DNA from: JADLHS01 sp964561105 | Lineage (GTDB): Bacteria; Verrucomicrobiota; Verrucomicrobiia; Limisphaerales; JADLHS01 | Length of the DNA stretch: 64,000 nt | Direction of reading: 5' to 3' | NCBI GenBank assembly: GCA_964561105.1 | Contig: CAZLOH010000017.1 | Location: 1 to 64,000 of the forward strand | Shown: positions 1-8,457 of the stretch, piece by piece | Layout: each line of letters starts with the position of its first letter | Numbering within the stretch: the stretch's first letter is position 1 | Notes under the pieces: generated by a model | Told to the model about the DNA's origin: nothing | Seen by the model: only the letters and a program-made list of their open reading frames with translations | The model's database searches: none | Program-made: the position numbers and the translations under genes

Positions 1-90
1 TCGTGCCCGGTGATTCCCGCCTTTTCAAAAATCCCCGTTTTGCGGACAAGCTCTATTTATTTCACTACCGTTCTGGTTCAGATTGTCGTT

Positions 91-1413
91 TCAGGGCTTG
101 CGGAACAGCACGATGCGGTTGGTATTCGTGCCTTTGCTCATGTTGTCCACGCCCCAGCAGTTGGCGGTCTTGGTGAACTTCTGATCGTTGATAAGCACGA
201 GGATTGGTTCGAGTCCGGCTGCAATGCCGCAGGGCAGGACATGCTCCTCGAGTTTCGTCTTGCCGCCGTGAACCTCCCCAACCTCGAAAGCTACATGGCC
301 GCCCGGCTGCAAAACCCGATGCAGCTCGTGAAACACTCCCGTCATCGCTTCGCGCCAGGTTTCAATTTTCTTTGGCACGGTGAGCTGCACTGAATCCGGG
401 TCAATGCCGAGAAACCAGCACCGCAGCCAGTTGTCATCGGCATATTGCACGACGTTCAGGAAGGGCGGCGAGGTGACGACGAGCGAAACGGAGTGGTTGG
501 GTAACTCGAGCGTGGCATCGGCCGGGCGGTTGGTGAAGCGGGCGCGGGCGGCAACCTCGGCCAACGTGCGGCGAACCTCGGGGGTGACGTCACCCAGCAG
601 TTGCCTGGATTTTTTGAGGATCAATTTTGTCACGTCGCGGCGCGGAGGAATCTGGTTGCGCTTCTCATTGATTTTGCGTTGTGAGGCGATGCTCACCGCC
701 TGATTCGGCGGTAAGGTGTAAACGGAGAAGAATCCGGCTGAGTGGCCGGTGAGGCGATTCAAAGCCACCAGGCAGAGCCAGTCGTCCAGGTGTGCGTGGG
801 GCGAACGCGGGCAGCTGGTTCCCCGAACCGCCAGAAAATGCTTCTTCAACGCGCAAATCTCGCGCAGCGTTTCCGGGTGATAAAAGACCAGCAAGTCTTC
901 TGGGAATTCGTCGAGGTCGGCCAGGTTGATTTCGCGCAGGCGGGCTTCGATTTGCTCAAGGGTCGGCGGATGGAGCCGAGGGCGGGTGAAGGTGAGGCTT
1001 AAAGGATTGATGTCATTGCCGAAGGGGACGCGCCCGAGCAGCGCCGTTTCGATGGGCGTGGTGCCGCGGCCCATGAAGGGATCGTAAACCACGTCGCCCG
1101 GTTGCGTGAGGCGCTCGATGAAAAAACGCGGGAGTTGGGGTTTGAAGCAGGCGCGATAGGAAACTTCGTGGAGCGAACTGGCCTGACGTTGGCGGGCCGT
1201 CCAGAATTCGTTGGCAAACGTGGCGACCGTCCGCGGCTGGCCGGCGGATCCGTAGGCCGTTGGAAATTGCCGTGTGGCCGCGCCGAACTCACAAAAGCCG
1301 GCCAGTTCATCGGCGAGCGATCCTTTGGGTGCGCGCGAGGTCGCCGGTCTAATTGAGGTTAAGCTTGGTTCCAAGTCCAAGGTGGTTTGCTCGATGGCGC
1401 TGGTCATTTCCAT
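91..1413 (-). CDS. Orphan site-specific DNA methyltransferase
   Basis: Probable S-adenosylmethionine-dependent amino-DNA methyltransferase (N6-adenine or N4-cytosine). With the start at 1413 it is 440 aa. The SAM-binding motif DPFMGRGTT lies near residue 110 and is followed by an ALLGR...NDINPLS segment typical of these enzymes. The catalytic motif TSPPFLN lies near residue 313. SAM-binding thus precedes catalytic motif, the reverse of the common beta-class order. Possible starts are ATG 1515, 1413 and 1407; the first 34 residues of the longest version look non-conserved, so I prefer 1413. It is divergent from the sugar dehydrogenase gene, and no restriction endonuclease or specificity subunit is adjacent. 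The family is clear; the target base and sequence are not. Confidence 0.85.
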   Translation of the reverse strand: MEMTSAIEQTTLDLEPSLTSIRPATSRAPKGSLADELAGFCEFGAATRQFPTAYGSAGQPRTVATFANEFWTARQRQASSLHEVSYRACFKPQLPRFFIERLTQPGDVVYDPFMGRGTTPIETALLGRVPFGNDINPLSLTFTRPRLHPPTLEQIEARLREINLADLDEFPEDLLVFYHPETLREICALKKHFLAVRGTSCPRSPHAHLDDWLCLVALNRLTGHSAGFFSVYTLPPNQAVSIASQRKINEKRNQIPPRRDVTKLILKKSRQLLGDVTPEVRRTLAEVAARARFTNRPADATLELPNHSVSLVVTSPPFLNVVQYADDNWLRCWFLGIDPDSVQLTVPKKIETWREAMTGVFHELHRVLQPGGHVAFEVGEVHGGKTKLEEHVLPCGIAAGLEPILVLINDQKFTKTANCWGVDNMSKGTNTNRIVLFRKP

Positions 1414-1552
1414 GTTTCCATTCACAGCAGAGCAGTCGGGAGCGTCCCGGGCAAGTCCCGAGAGGCGGGGCGGGAAAGTTTCCGGGGCGGTTTGAGATTG
1501 AACAATGACGGGCATCGGGCATCTTCCCGACGCGGAAAATTACTCGTCAAAT

Positions 1553-2839
1553 ATGAAGATTGCCATTGTTGGATTGGGGTATGTCGGTCTGCCGTTGTGT
1601 CTGCAGTTTGCCCGGAATGAGGTGGAGGTGATCGGACTCGATGTAGATGGGAAAAAGGTCCAGTCCATCAACGCCGGGCGCAGTTACATTGAACACATTG
1701 ACTCCGCGGCCATTAATGAGGCGGTGCAGGCAGGGAGGCTGACGGCTTCGGCGGATTTCGCGCGGGTGCGCGAGGTTGAGGCCATCATTATTTGCGTGCC
1801 GACACCGCTGAACAAGAATCGCGAGCCGGATATTTCCTACATCATCCAAACCGGCGAAGCCATCTCGCGCCATCTGCAGAAGGGAACGCTCGTGGTGCTG
1901 GAATCCACCACTTATCCCGGGACCACGGACACGGATTTGCGCGAAGTGCTGGAAGTAGGCTCGGGCCTGGACGCGGGCCGGGATTTTCACCTCGCGTTCT
2001 CACCGGAGCGCGAAGACCCCGGCAATCCGGACAGCAAGGTGGCCCGGATTCCGAAAGTGATCGGCGGGTTGACTCCGGCCTGCTTGGAGCGGGCCAAGGC
2101 GCTCTATGGCCTGGCCATTCAAACGCTGGTGCCAGTGTCCTCGTGCCGCGCGGCCGAGGCCACGAAGCTGCTCGAAAACATTTTCCGCAGCGTCAACATC
2201 GCGTTGGTGAACGAACTCAAGGTGGTGTACGGCGCGATGGACATTGATGTTTGGGAAGTCATCAACGCCGCCAAAACCAAGCCGTTCGGCTTCATGGCAT
2301 TTTATCCCGGACCCGGCCTGGGCGGACATTGCATCCCGATTGATCCCTTCTACCTGACCTGGAAGGCGCGCGAATACGGACAGAATACGCGCTTCATTGA
2401 ACTGGCCGGCGAGGTCAACACTTCCATGCCGGAGTTCGTCGTCCGCCGGGTGTCAGATGCGCTGAACACGCGGGAGAAATCCGTGAAAGGCAGCCGCGTC
2501 CTGATTCTCGGACTTGCTTACAAGGCCAACGTGGACGACGACCGTGAATCCCCCAGTTATCATTTGCTGGACCTGCTCAAACAGCACGGCGCGCACGTGG
2601 ACTACTTCGACCCGCACGTGCCGGTGATCCGGCCCACGCGCGAGCATCCGCATTGGGCGGGCACGCGATCCGTCGAGTGGAAACAGGAAATCATCGCCAG
2701 CTTCGACCTGGTGTTGATTTCGACGGCGCACAAGGCGGTGAACTACCAGCAGTTGGCGGACTGGGCGCAGGGAATCGTGGACACGCGCAACGCGATGGCC
2801 GGTTGCCGGGTCGCGCCGGGCAAACTCTGGAAAGCCTGA
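1553..2839 (+). CDS. UDP-N-acetylglucosamine 6-dehydrogenase (WbpA-type)
   Basis: NAD-dependent nucleotide-sugar dehydrogenase that oxidises C6 of a UDP-hexose (probably UDP-GlcNAc) to the uronate for surface polysaccharide. 428 aa. The Rossmann start MKIAIVGLGYVGLPL fixes the ATG at 1553; an upstream extension to 1505 adds only unrelated residues. The catalytic cysteine is in GLGGHCIPIDPFYLTWKA, the form seen in WbpA/TviB enzymes rather than in UDP-glucose dehydrogenases. A C-terminal UDP-binding segment with KANVDDDRESPS is present. The stop codon is one base from the ATG of the following epimerase, so the two are almost surely co-translated. Exact substrate is inferred from family and neighbour. 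Confidence 0.92.
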   Translation: MKIAIVGLGYVGLPLCLQFARNEVEVIGLDVDGKKVQSINAGRSYIEHIDSAAINEAVQAGRLTASADFARVREVEAIIICVPTPLNKNREPDISYIIQTGEAISRHLQKGTLVVLESTTYPGTTDTDLREVLEVGSGLDAGRDFHLAFSPEREDPGNPDSKVARIPKVIGGLTPACLERAKALYGLAIQTLVPVSSCRAAEATKLLENIFRSVNIALVNELKVVYGAMDIDVWEVINAAKTKPFGFMAFYPGPGLGGHCIPIDPFYLTWKAREYGQNTRFIELAGEVNTSMPEFVVRRVSDALNTREKSVKGSRVLILGLAYKANVDDDRESPSYHLLDLLKQHGAHVDYFDPHVPVIRPTREHPHWAGTRSVEWKQEIIASFDLVLISTAHKAVNYQQLADWAQGIVDTRNAMAGCRVAPGKLWKA

Positions 2840-2840
2840 C

Positions 2841-3869
2841 ATGGCGCGGTTCGACGAACTCAAGGGCGAACTCCAATCCGCGCCCAAAGCCTGGCTGGTC
2901 ACCGGCGTGGCCGGCTTCATTGGCTCGAATCTGCTCGAAGCGCTCCTCAAGTTGGATCAGCGCGTTGTGGGGCTGGATAATTTTGCCACGGGCAAGCGCG
3001 CCAATCTGGAACAGGTCCAGGCGCTCGTAACGCCGGAGCAATGGAATCATTTCCAATTCATCGAAGGCAGCATTGACGATCCGGCGGCCTGCCGACAGGC
3101 AACCCGGCAAGCGGATTACGTGCTGCACCAGGCCGCGCTCGGGTCCGTTCCGCGTTCGATAACCGAACCGCTCGCAACGCACCAGGCGAATGCCACCGGC
3201 TTTCTCCAAATACTCGAAGCCGCGCGGACGGCGAAAGTGAAGCGATTTGTCTATGCGTCGAGCAGCGCGGTTTATGGCGATCATCCGGCGTTGCCGAAGG
3301 TGGAGGATCAACTCGGACGTTTGCTCTCTCCGTATGCCGCGACCAAGCTGATCAATGAGATTTATGCCCAGACCTACGCGCAGACCTACGGCTTCGCGGC
3401 GATCGGCTTGCGCTACTTCAATGTGTTCGGGCCCCGGCAGGACCCGGACGGCGCGTACGCCGCGGTGATCCCGAAATGGATCGCGGCCTTGTTGCGGCGC
3501 GAACCGGTCCGGATCAACGGCGACGGCGAGACGAGCCGCGACTTTTGTTTCGTGGACAACATCGTGCAGGCCAACCTGCTGGCGGCGACCGCGACGAACC
3601 CGGCGGCGCTGGATCAGGCATATAACATTGCCGTGGGCGAACGTACCACGCTGAACGAGTTGTTTCACTTGCTGCAAAATGGCTTGCGCCAGTTGAACCC
3701 CACGCTGCCCGGGCAGCAACCGGTCTATGGCGATTTTCGCCCGGGAGATGTGCGCCATTCGCTGGCGGACATCAGCAAAGCCCGGCGGTTGTTGGGTTAC
3801 GAACCCGTGCAACGCGCGCGGGACGGGCTGGCTGTGGCGATGGAGTGGTATTGCCGCCACACGTCGTGA
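2841..3869 (+). CDS. UDP-N-acetylglucosamine 4-epimerase, WbpP/TviC-like SDR
   Basis: Extended short-chain dehydrogenase/reductase of 342 aa that epimerises a UDP-sugar at C4. The NAD-binding motif TGVAGFIGSN is near residue 21 and is followed by VVGLDNFATGKRANL, a signature of the WbpP/TviC group. The catalytic Ser is in YASSSAVYG and the YxxxK pair in SPYAATK. The segment RYFNVFGPRQDP is also typical. With the dehydrogenase just upstream it would convert UDP-GlcNAc(A) to UDP-GalNAc(A), a precursor for capsule or O-antigen. No glycosyltransferase is adjacent in this window. Confidence 0.92.
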   Translation: MARFDELKGELQSAPKAWLVTGVAGFIGSNLLEALLKLDQRVVGLDNFATGKRANLEQVQALVTPEQWNHFQFIEGSIDDPAACRQATRQADYVLHQAALGSVPRSITEPLATHQANATGFLQILEAARTAKVKRFVYASSSAVYGDHPALPKVEDQLGRLLSPYAATKLINEIYAQTYAQTYGFAAIGLRYFNVFGPRQDPDGAYAAVIPKWIAALLRREPVRINGDGETSRDFCFVDNIVQANLLAATATNPAALDQAYNIAVGERTTLNELFHLLQNGLRQLNPTLPGQQPVYGDFRPGDVRHSLADISKARRLLGYEPVQRARDGLAVAMEWYCRHTS

Positions 3870-4055
3870 GCTGCGGCTGTCCATGCTGAAAATTCTGCTG
3901 GCTCGTCAAAATTCTTCCGCTTAGTCTTACCGCGTCGGCAGACCAGCTCGAGCTGCGACATCGAGCAAATCAAAGCAGCAGCTATTTTTTCAATTCACAC
4001 CGTGGTCGCAGCGTACGCCAGGGTGGCGGAGACAGCGGGAAGACAACAACTGATC

Positions 4056-4703
4056 ATGGCCTGGGCCGAACAACTGCAAACGGTGAGTGTGCTCCCGGCA
4101 CTGGGGTGCCTGCTGGGGGCGTACGCGCTCGGGTGTTTCACGACCGGTTACTACCTCGTTCGCGCGACAACCGGGCGCGACATCCGGGAAATCCACAGCG
4201 GCAGCACGGGGGCGCGGAATGTGGGTCGTGTGCTGGGCAAAGCGGGATTCATCCTCACCATGCTCGGGGATTTCGCCAAAGGCGCGCTGGCGGTCTGGGC
4301 CGTGCGCCATTTTTCCCACAGCCAACTGCTGGCCGGGGCGGCGCTGGTGGCGGTGGTCGTGGGTCACATCTGGCCGGTGACGTTGCACGGGCACGGCGGC
4401 AAAGGGGTGATTACTTCCCTCGGCGCATTGGTGGTCTATGATCATCGTCTCGCGCTCGCTTTTGCCGTGTGCTTTTTGCCGGGACTGCTGCTCCTGCGAA
4501 AAATCACCTTGCCGGGTCTGGTTGCCTACTTGTGTTTGCCGGCCGTCAGCTTCTGGTTTCATCGTGATGCGATCGAGGCGACGCAATTGCTCGTGCTGGC
4601 AACGCTGATCATCTTCGCGCATCGGCAAAACATTCTGGCTGAATTTCCCGCCGGGGCGGCGCGGCGGGCAATGTCAGCGAAACCACAACACACCAAATTA
4701 TGA
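4056..4703 (+). CDS. plsY: Acyl-phosphate:glycerol-3-phosphate acyltransferase PlsY
   Basis: Inner-membrane acyltransferase that makes lysophosphatidic acid from acyl-phosphate and glycerol-3-phosphate. 215 aa from ATG 4056; a GTG at 4002 would add 18 polar residues that PlsY normally lacks. Conserved motifs are visible: TGRDIREIHSGSTGARNVGR (the GS-x-GA-x-N block) and WPVTLHGHGGKGVIT (the GGKG block). Several hydrophobic segments fit the usual 5-7 membrane spans. Its TGA overlaps the ATG of the GNAT-aminotransferase fusion by 4 nt, so this PlsY may serve a pathway shared with that enzyme; this last point is inference. Confidence 0.88.
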   Translation: MAWAEQLQTVSVLPALGCLLGAYALGCFTTGYYLVRATTGRDIREIHSGSTGARNVGRVLGKAGFILTMLGDFAKGALAVWAVRHFSHSQLLAGAALVAVVVGHIWPVTLHGHGGKGVITSLGALVVYDHRLALAFAVCFLPGLLLLRKITLPGLVAYLCLPAVSFWFHRDAIEATQLLVLATLIIFAHRQNILAEFPAGAARRAMSAKPQHTKL

Positions 4704-6346
4704 GTGCCACGCGTTCTCCCCTCGTGTTCAAGTTTGCCTCGGAAGATTGGGAGTTCGAGCAGATTCACCGCTTGAATTACCGCACCTTCGTCGAGGAAAT
4801 TCCGCAACATCAGGCCTCGCCGACGCATCGGCTGGTGGATCGGTTTCACGCGGAGAACACTTATCTCATTTGCCTGAGCGACCAGAAGGTGGTTGGCATG
4901 TTGGCGGCGCGCGGCAACCGCCCCTTCTCGCTCGACCAGAAACTTCCCGGTCTTGATACCCACCTGCCGACCGGGCGCACGGTCTGCGAAATCCGGCTGC
5001 TGGCCATTGACCGAAAATTCCGCGGGGCGCGCGGAGGGCAGGTGCTCTCCGGATTGCTGGCGTTGCTCTGGCAGCATGGCGTGGAGAAAGGCTACGACCT
5101 CGCCATCATCTCGGGCACCATGCGACAGCTCCGCTTGTATCAACATTTGGGGTTTGTGCCGTTTGGTCCGCTGGTGGGGACGGGCGAAGCGCAGTTCCAG
5201 CCGATGTATGTGACGTTGGAAACATTCGAAGTCACCGCGCGCGAGTTTCTGCGTTCGTCCCCGGCAAAGTCGTTTCAGCCCAGCGCGGTGAATTTTCTGC
5301 CCGGGCCGGTGGCCGTGCGCCGCGAAGTGCGTCGCGCCTTCGAGCAGGCGCCCGAATCACACCGCGCGGAAAGTTTCGTCCAGGAGTTCCAGGCGACCAA
5401 ACGCATTCTGTGTGAACTGACCAACGCAACCCGGGTGGAACTGTTCCTCGGCTCGGGCACGCTGGCCAATGACGTGATCGCGGCGCAACTCTCGCTGCTG
5501 CCGGGGTCGGGGATCGTGCTCAGCAACGGCGAGTTTGGCAACCGGCTGCTGGACCACGCGCGACGATTTCAACTGCGACACGAAGCCGTGGAGTTTGCGT
5601 GGGGCGATGCGCTGGATCTCGCCGTCGTGCGCAAGAAGTTCTCGCGCGTGACCGCACCGGCGTGGTTGTGGTGCGCCCATTGCGAGACGTCCACCGGCGT
5701 AATCAACGATCTGGCGGCGCTCAAATCCTTGTGCGGCGAATATGGCGTCAAACTTTGTCTGGATGCGATGAGCAGTCTGGGCACGGTGCCGGTGGACTTG
5801 ACCGGGGTTCACTTTGCGTCCGGATCGAGCAGCAAGGGATTGCGTGGATATCCCGGCGTGGGGCTGGTGTTTTATCATCATGATGTCGTGCCCGCGGCCG
5901 GGCTGCCCCGCTATCTGGATCTCGGACTGTATGCCGGATCGGAGGGGATCCCGTTCACGTTTTCCTCCAACCTGCTGCACGCGTTGCATGCGGCGGTGCG
6001 GGGTGTGAAATGGGAACGACGGTTCACGGACTTGGTGGAGACGGCAACCTGGTTGCGAACAAAACTTATGGAAACCGATTTTCGCATTGTGGGGCTGGGT
6101 GCGCGGACTTCGCCGGCGGTCTTCACGCTCGAACTGCCGCCCGGACTGAACTCGGTAGCGGTGGGCAAATGGATGCAGGAAGCGGGCTTTCTGCTCAGTT
6201 ACAACAGCGCCTATCTGCGCGAGAAAAACTGGGTGCAAATCTGCCTGATGGGCGAATGTACGCGCGAGAAAGTCGTCGCCCTGGTCAATGCGCTCCACCG
6301 GGTTTGTTTTCAGAAAACACCATCAAGCGCGACGATGGTTGCGTGA
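4700..6346 (+). CDS. GNAT/acyl-amino-acid-synthase-like domain fused to class V aminotransferase
   Basis: 548-aa two-domain protein. Residues ~1-180 look like the GNAT-fold acyltransferases of the FeeM/exosortase-associated/autoinducer-synthase type: an LNYRTFVEEIPQH segment, then CEIRLLAIDRKFRG, and MRQLRLYQHLGFVPFG near residue 150. Residues ~190-548 form a fold-type-I, class V PLP aminotransferase: NFLPGPVAV start, cofactor-binding LGSGTLANDV, LCLDAMSSLGTVPVDL, and the likely PLP lysine K379 in SGSSSKGLRGYPGVG. It overlaps plsY by 4 nt (ATGA). The arrangement suggests one protein both transaminates a substrate and acylates an amine, possibly using a long-chain acyl donor. The substrate is unknown. 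Confidence 0.8.
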   Translation: MSATRSPLVFKFASEDWEFEQIHRLNYRTFVEEIPQHQASPTHRLVDRFHAENTYLICLSDQKVVGMLAARGNRPFSLDQKLPGLDTHLPTGRTVCEIRLLAIDRKFRGARGGQVLSGLLALLWQHGVEKGYDLAIISGTMRQLRLYQHLGFVPFGPLVGTGEAQFQPMYVTLETFEVTAREFLRSSPAKSFQPSAVNFLPGPVAVRREVRRAFEQAPESHRAESFVQEFQATKRILCELTNATRVELFLGSGTLANDVIAAQLSLLPGSGIVLSNGEFGNRLLDHARRFQLRHEAVEFAWGDALDLAVVRKKFSRVTAPAWLWCAHCETSTGVINDLAALKSLCGEYGVKLCLDAMSSLGTVPVDLTGVHFASGSSSKGLRGYPGVGLVFYHHDVVPAAGLPRYLDLGLYAGSEGIPFTFSSNLLHALHAAVRGVKWERRFTDLVETATWLRTKLMETDFRIVGLGARTSPAVFTLELPPGLNSVAVGKWMQEAGFLLSYNSAYLREKNWVQICLMGECTREKVVALVNALHRVCFQKTPSSATMVA

Positions 6347-6350
6347 TGCG

Positions 6351-6719
6351 TCAACCGCTCATGGGCCAGTTCGCGGCCACGAGTCCCTTGTAACCGCCGA
6401 TGAGCGAGGCGACGTTTTGGTAGCCCATTTTCTGCGCGGCGTCCGCCGTGAGCGCCGAACGAAAGCCGCCGCCGCAAAACATGATGAGCTCCGTGCGCTT
6501 GTCAGGGTAGAGTTTTTCCAGATCGCGCTCGAAAATTCCCTTGCCGAGGTGGACCGCTTCGGTCGGGTGGCCCGCGTTCCACTCATGATCTTCCCGCACG
6601 TCCAGCAGCACGGCTTTGGGGTTGGCGGCGAGTCGGGCGCGAGCCTCGGCCACGCTGACTTCCGTGACGCGCGACTTGGCGTCGTTGACCAGGGCAAGAA
6701 ATCCGGGTGAGTGTTGCAT
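6351..6719 (-). CDS. Rhodanese-like sulfurtransferase
   Basis: Single-domain rhodanese of 122 aa, probably cytoplasmic. It has the family start VLLDVREDHEWNAGHP, the H-x-G-I-like segment VHLGKGIFERDLE, and the active-site loop FCGGGFRSA with the persulfide-carrying cysteine. The C-terminal NVASLIGGYKGLVAANWP is also characteristic. It converges on the aminotransferase fusion with only 4 nt between stop codons. Function is sulfur transfer or thiol chemistry; no partner gene is apparent. Confidence 0.9.
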   Translation of the reverse strand: MQHSPGFLALVNDAKSRVTEVSVAEARARLAANPKAVLLDVREDHEWNAGHPTEAVHLGKGIFERDLEKLYPDKRTELIMFCGGGFRSALTADAAQKMGYQNVASLIGGYKGLVAANWPMSG

Positions 6720-6918
6720 GAGGCCAAATTAGGAAGCGCCGGGGCGCGGTCAACAGAATTCTTGGAACAACCGACGGCAGGCATAAACCAGGTGGGCGCG
6801 CGCGGCTTGAGGGAGCGGCAAATGCCCGACTTTTGAACCACGCGGCCTGGGTTGATTCGGTTCGCCGGCCGTTCGCATTTGCCCTTTGCAGCGTGCGATT
6901 CTGGCTTACTCTGTCCTC

Positions 6919-8205
6919 GTGAATTTGACGGAACAAATGAAGCGGCTGGCCCAGCAGGCCAAGGCGGCGTCGCGCGAACTGGCCAAGCTGACCACCGCCG
7001 AGAAGAACGCAGGTCTGCTGGCGATGGCGGACGCGCTGGAAAACAACGCGGCCGCACTCAAGGAAGCCAACGTGCTCGACCTGGAAGTTGGCGCGAAAAT
7101 GGGGCTGTCCTCCGCCATGCTCGACCGGCTCAAGCTCGATGACAAACGCATCGCGGGGATGGCGACCGGATTGCGCGAAGTGGCGGCGCTGCCGGATCCG
7201 GTGGGCCGACTGCTCGACGAACGGACACGACCCAATGGGCTGAAGTTGCAAAAGATTTCCACGCCCATCGGAGTGGTCGTCATCATCTATGAATCGCGTC
7301 CCAACGTGACGGCGGATGCGGCGAGTCTGTGTTTCAAGTCCGGCAATGCCACCATCCTGCGGGGTGGCAAAGAAGCGTTGCACTCCAATCAACTCATCGC
7401 CCAGACCATGATTGAAGCCGGGCGCAAGGCGAATGCGGCCTTTCCCGAGCACGCGATACAGGTCGTGCCCGTGCCGGATCGGGAAACCATTCCCATCCTG
7501 CTCTCCCTCACGCAGTACGTGGACTTGTGCATGCCGCGCGGGGGCGAGGGGTTAATCCGCGCCGTAACCGAGTGCAGCAAGGTGCCGGTGATCAAGCATT
7601 ACAAAGGGGTATGCCATGTTTTCGTGGATGCGGACGCGGACTTGAAGATGGCGGAAGAGATCGCGTTCAACGCCAAGTGCCAGCGCCCCGGCGTCTGCAA
7701 TGCGATGGAAACTTTGCTGGTGGACCAAGCCGTGGCCGCCACTTTTCTGCCGGCCATCGTGACGAGACTCAACGCAAAGCATGTCGAGCTGCGGATTGAT
7801 GACGCCGCCCGCGCCATTCTGGAATCAGGAGCGCAGCTACCGGGCTCCAAGCTGCGCGCGGTGACGGAGCAGGACTGGTTCACCGAGTACAATGACTACA
7901 TCCTGAATGTGCGCGTGGTGGATGGCGTGCCGGCGGCGATCGAACACATCAACTACTATGGCTCGGCGCACTCGGACAGCATCGTGACGCGCAATGAAAC
8001 GCGGGCGAAGCAATTCCTGGCCGAGGTGGATTCCGCGACGGTGTATTGGAACGCCTCGACGCGCTTCACCGACGGAGGCGAGTTCGGCATGGGGGCGGAG
8101 ATTGGCATTAGCACTGATAAAATCGGTGCCCGCGGACCGATGGGGTTGGAGGAATTGACGAGTTACAAGTGGCTCGGAATTGGCACCGGCCAGGTGCGCG
8201 GTTGA
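6919..8205 (+). CDS. proA: Gamma-glutamyl phosphate reductase
   Basis: Second enzyme of proline biosynthesis: reduces gamma-glutamyl phosphate to glutamate-5-semialdehyde with NADPH. 428 aa from GTG 6919, matching the usual ~415-430 aa; a TTG at 6886 would add 11 residues. Visible family blocks are KISTPIGVVVIIYESRPNVT, SGNATILRGGKEALHSN, the catalytic cysteine region AFNAKCQRPGVCNAMETLL, and STRFTDGGEFGMGAEIGIST near the C-terminus. No proB is next to it. A tRNA gene follows. Confidence 0.95.
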   Translation: MNLTEQMKRLAQQAKAASRELAKLTTAEKNAGLLAMADALENNAAALKEANVLDLEVGAKMGLSSAMLDRLKLDDKRIAGMATGLREVAALPDPVGRLLDERTRPNGLKLQKISTPIGVVVIIYESRPNVTADAASLCFKSGNATILRGGKEALHSNQLIAQTMIEAGRKANAAFPEHAIQVVPVPDRETIPILLSLTQYVDLCMPRGGEGLIRAVTECSKVPVIKHYKGVCHVFVDADADLKMAEEIAFNAKCQRPGVCNAMETLLVDQAVAATFLPAIVTRLNAKHVELRIDDAARAILESGAQLPGSKLRAVTEQDWFTEYNDYILNVRVVDGVPAAIEHINYYGSAHSDSIVTRNETRAKQFLAEVDSATVYWNASTRFTDGGEFGMGAEIGISTDKIGARGPMGLEELTSYKWLGIGTGQVRG

Positions 8206-8273
8206 ACCGGTTGCCGGCGGCAAAATGACTTGCGGGTCCACGGCGTGTTTTCTAATCTCCGCGTCCCGGGGAC

Positions 8274-8350
8274 GCACCCATAGCTCAATTGGATAGAGCA
8301 TCTGACTACGGATCAGAAGGTTTTAGGTTCAACTCCTAATGGGTGCGCCA
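8274..8350 (+). tRNA. tRNA-Arg (anticodon ACG)
   Basis: A 77-nt cloverleaf. The acceptor stem GCACCCA pairs with TGGGTGC. D arms are GCTC/GAGC. The anticodon stem TCTGA/TCAGA encloses the loop CTACGGA, giving anticodon ACG (normally A34 becomes inosine and reads CGN). The T arm is TTAGG-TTCAACT-CCTAA. Discriminator G and an encoded CCA end the gene at 8350. Confidence 0.95.
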
Positions 8351-8457
8351 CTTCAAAAAATCTCACTGCCGCTCCGTGTCCGGGTTGACACGACGCGCTC
8401 GCCGCGACTACTCTGCTCGGCAGCCTTCACGACCAAACCTGCGTGAGGCAATATATT

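Noticed and set aside
1..90. Plus-strand open frame beginning at base 10
   Set aside because: It extends antisense through the methyltransferase 3' end and has no domain; bases 1-90 show nothing else recognisable.
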